DNA of 64,000 bases from Antitrichia curtipendula (Eukaryota > Streptophyta > Bryopsida > Hypnales > Leucodontaceae): assembly GCA_951230915.1 (NCBI GenBank), contig OX579637.1, positions 34,348,001 through 34,412,000 of the forward strand, read 5' to 3'. Below, in pieces: positions 62,161 to 64,000 of this stretch; the first letter of the stretch is position 1; the number at the start of each line of letters is the position of its first letter. The notes under the pieces were generated by a model. It was not told the origin of the DNA. It ran no database searches and saw nothing but the letters and a program-made list of their open reading frames with translations. The translations under genes were made by a program, and so were the position numbers.

Positions 62161-64000
62161 ATGGCGTCCGACGACGAGTGGGTGGTTCGGAGCCGACTTT
62201 TTCAAGGGGAAGATGAGCACTGCAGCATTAGTATTTTTAGCAACGAGGACTTCATCGACGATATTCTCGCTACCTCGCCAGGGGCCGACGATATTGTAGA
62301 CGCAAAGGTGGAGCAGAGTCCTTTGGATAAGGAATTAGAGAAGTTGGCTTCTTTGAAGAAGCATCCTCCTCCTCGAGCTGTTACTACGGAGGAGTTTCAG
62401 ACCAAGTATGGCTTACCCAAACACGGTAAAAACCCACATAAACTTAGAATTCCACACGATCTTGTTGAGAAAGATGTGAGCGATGTTTTTGGACCAGCAA
62501 AGGGGAGAAATGGAAGATATGGGTACGGTTATGCGGAATGCAAGGATGAAGAAGTTCTTCATCGTATTCTTCAAATTTTGCCACTTGTGTATTTACGAGA
62601 TCTTCCAAGGTCCAAGGTGATAGCAAAGCAATTTGCTAAGGGAATCATCATGGAGAAGCGCAAAAAAAAACTCGTAAGTTGGGCAGAGTTTGCAGGAACT
62701 TCCAATAAAAATCAACGGAGCAAATGGTTCAAGAAGATTACGTTGTGTTTGGCGGCCATTGCCAACATCACCGGCTCTAACAAGAAGGAAATATACAAGG
62801 CAGAAGGCATCGACGACCTTTTCAATGACCCTACAACAGAACTTCAAAAGACTCAGTACAGGATGGACAGTGCTATACGAGACGATATACAGAGCGTACA
62901 AAACTGTACAGAAAGTGAAAAAGACATCACATACCTCATCGACTTGACGAAGTTGGTAGGATTACAGTTGCATGCTGTAACAGAAGATTATGTCATTGTT
63001 GGAAAAGAGAGAACTGAGTTGCAATCCAAGGCCTCACAAGAAGAAGGAGTGCTGCGGAGAACTAAAGACAAAGTTCTGAAGCTAGAGCATGAAGCGGAGG
63101 CCGTGGAGGTTGCCTCGGATAAATTGGAAGCATACAATGAGATGGTAAAGGACGCTCTGATTGATTATGATGCAGCTGTACTGGAATTGGAACAATGTAA
63201 TTTGAGGTACAAAAATCTTGAAGTTAGGGAGAAGTATTTGAAGAGGCAATTTGATGCCTTGTCATCCCAAATTGCTAAAATGAAGAGAGGTGAAGTTGGA
63301 GTGGATTTGAGACCACGGCCTTTGTGCTCTCAATTTGAGCCCAAGACCGTTTCCGATTTTGACAGCATTTCTTTAACAGCCTGTGCACTTTGCTTCAGCG
63401 GATTTCCCCGCAAAGACATTATAGTGTGCACATGCGGCCACTTATATCATCCATGGTGCGCGGGGGTCTGGTTTGGAATTTCTAGCCACTGCGCAGATAC
63501 ATCTTGCGGTACAACAGTGCATCCCTCTTGGTTTACTAGTTTCGGATTTGGCAAATTACATGCAACTCTTCAACAACTGGTACAATCTTTGAAGTTAGAG
63601 GAGGAGCAAGAGAGGCTCCTCGCAACCTTGACATCGACAATTTTGGAATCCCATCCACATATTGGTACGCAATTCTGCCCTGTTGAATACAGCCTTATGC
63701 AATTAGTCACAAATTTTATACTATTCAGTACAAACAGTAAATAATTATATATTGATACTTGACAATCTAATGTCAAGTACAAACCTCTGTACAATTGGTA
63801 TGCAACAGTAGAAAAACATCCACATAACGGTACGAACTACGAAGCGGGTTGTCTATTGATTTCCGGTCTCCATCTATTGATTTACAACCTCACTAAGTTA
63901 CCTGTGTTTTTTTGTGGTTTAGATCCAGAGAAACTATACCAAGAGCAATTGAAAAAATACATGGTGTCCACACGGACTCGAGTTTTGGACGACTCTAAAA
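62161..64000 (+). CDS. Coiled-coil protein with C-terminal RING-H2-like zinc finger, two exons, 3' end outside window
   Basis: Exons 62,161-63,664 (501 codons plus one base) and 63,923-64,000, which continues beyond the window. The start ATG has A at -3 and G at +4; the in-frame TTG nine bases earlier is not needed. Residues 1-60 are acidic; 166-170 (KRKKK) is a possible nuclear signal; about 280-376 is a charged coiled coil (KERTELQSKASQEEG to QIAKMKRGE). Cysteines and histidines C408, C411, C425, H427, H430, C433, C444 and C449 form a RING-H2-like pattern (C-x2-C, C-x-H-x2-H-x2-C, C-x4-C); C423 is extra and the last pair is wider than the usual C-x2-C. A helical tail follows. RING fingers commonly act as E3 ubiquitin ligases, but no substrate or partner can be inferred and zinc binding is unproven. 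I do not recognise residues 60-270. A strong donor-like GTAAGT at 62,674 lies inside the open frame and is probably unused. Confidence 0.82.
63665..63922 (+). other. Intron, 258 bp, phase 1
   Basis: GTACGC at the 5' end and a T-rich tract before GTGGTTTAG at the 3' end. Removing it joins codons ...CAT ATT G to AT CCA GAG, giving residues HPHI then DPEKLYQEQLKKYMV in an open, lysine- and glutamate-rich frame that stays open to the window end. Reading through instead gives a hydrophobic, cysteine-containing tail and a TAA at 63,742-63,744. The intron contains a 9-bp inverted repeat (TACTTGACA at 63,756 and TGTCAAGTA at 63,771, 6-base loop). Confidence 0.82.

Noticed and set aside
62444..62901. 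Minus-strand and alternate-frame ORFs inside the main coding exon
   Set aside because: Shadows of the longer, domain-bearing plus-strand frame.
1..64000. tRNA, rRNA genes or telomere repeats
   Set aside because: No cloverleaf, rRNA-like conserved stretch or TTTAGGG-type run was seen on either strand.

Overview
The window is eukaryotic nuclear DNA, most likely from a plant. About 91% of it is one uninterrupted tandem satellite with a monomer of about 178 bp, running from base 1 (so the left edge is not seen) to about 58,440. The satellite is AT-rich and every unit lies in the same orientation. The monomer length (close to a nucleosome repeat), the higher-order repeats (HORs) and the absence of visible transposon insertions are what plant and animal centromeric satellites usually show. 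The sequence alone cannot prove centromere function or name the species. The GT-AG introns, T-rich acceptors and a RING-like coiled-coil gene fit a land plant; I do not recognise the satellite as a named family.

Array layout, left to right. (1) 1-8,300: a domain built on a nine-monomer HOR of about 1,604 bp, with complete, partial and internally deleted copies. (2) 9,100-15,400: a domain with a four-monomer spacing of about 714 bp. (3) 15,400-18,870: a block found again at 22,350-26,175 with two extra monomers. (4) 18,890-22,430: a mixture of material from domains 1 and 2. (5) 26,000-36,600: seven- and six-monomer steps that combine into a 13-monomer, 2,322-bp duplication. (6) 36,776-39,790: a six-monomer HOR of 1,069 bp. 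(7) 38,850-45,670: a 3,576-bp (20-monomer) tandem duplication. (8) 46,000-53,440: divergent monomers. (9) 53,441-56,285: four copies of a 711-bp four-monomer HOR. (10) 56,286-58,440: divergent edge monomers, followed by two barely recognisable monomer relics to about 58,720.

The right-hand 5.3 kb is single-copy. From 58,720 to 59,540 it is very AT-rich, with a small direct and inverted repeat cluster. Base composition then changes sharply to GC-rich at about 59,540, which I read as the likely 5' region of the only convincing gene. Its main coding exon is 62,161-63,664. A 258-bp intron follows (63,665-63,922), and a second coding exon runs off the window end. The predicted protein has an acidic N-terminus, a basic patch, a long coiled coil and a C-terminal RING-H2-like zinc finger. 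Plausible non-coding 5' exons lie at about 59.6-60.08 kb and 61,372-61,504, separated by introns with small decayed repeats and many GTAC motifs.

Only one gene is supported, so no pathway can be reconstructed. The main interest is the recombination history written in the array, a G-box palindrome (CACGTG) carried by most monomers, and the sharp boundary between a decaying satellite edge and a gene about 3.7 kb away.
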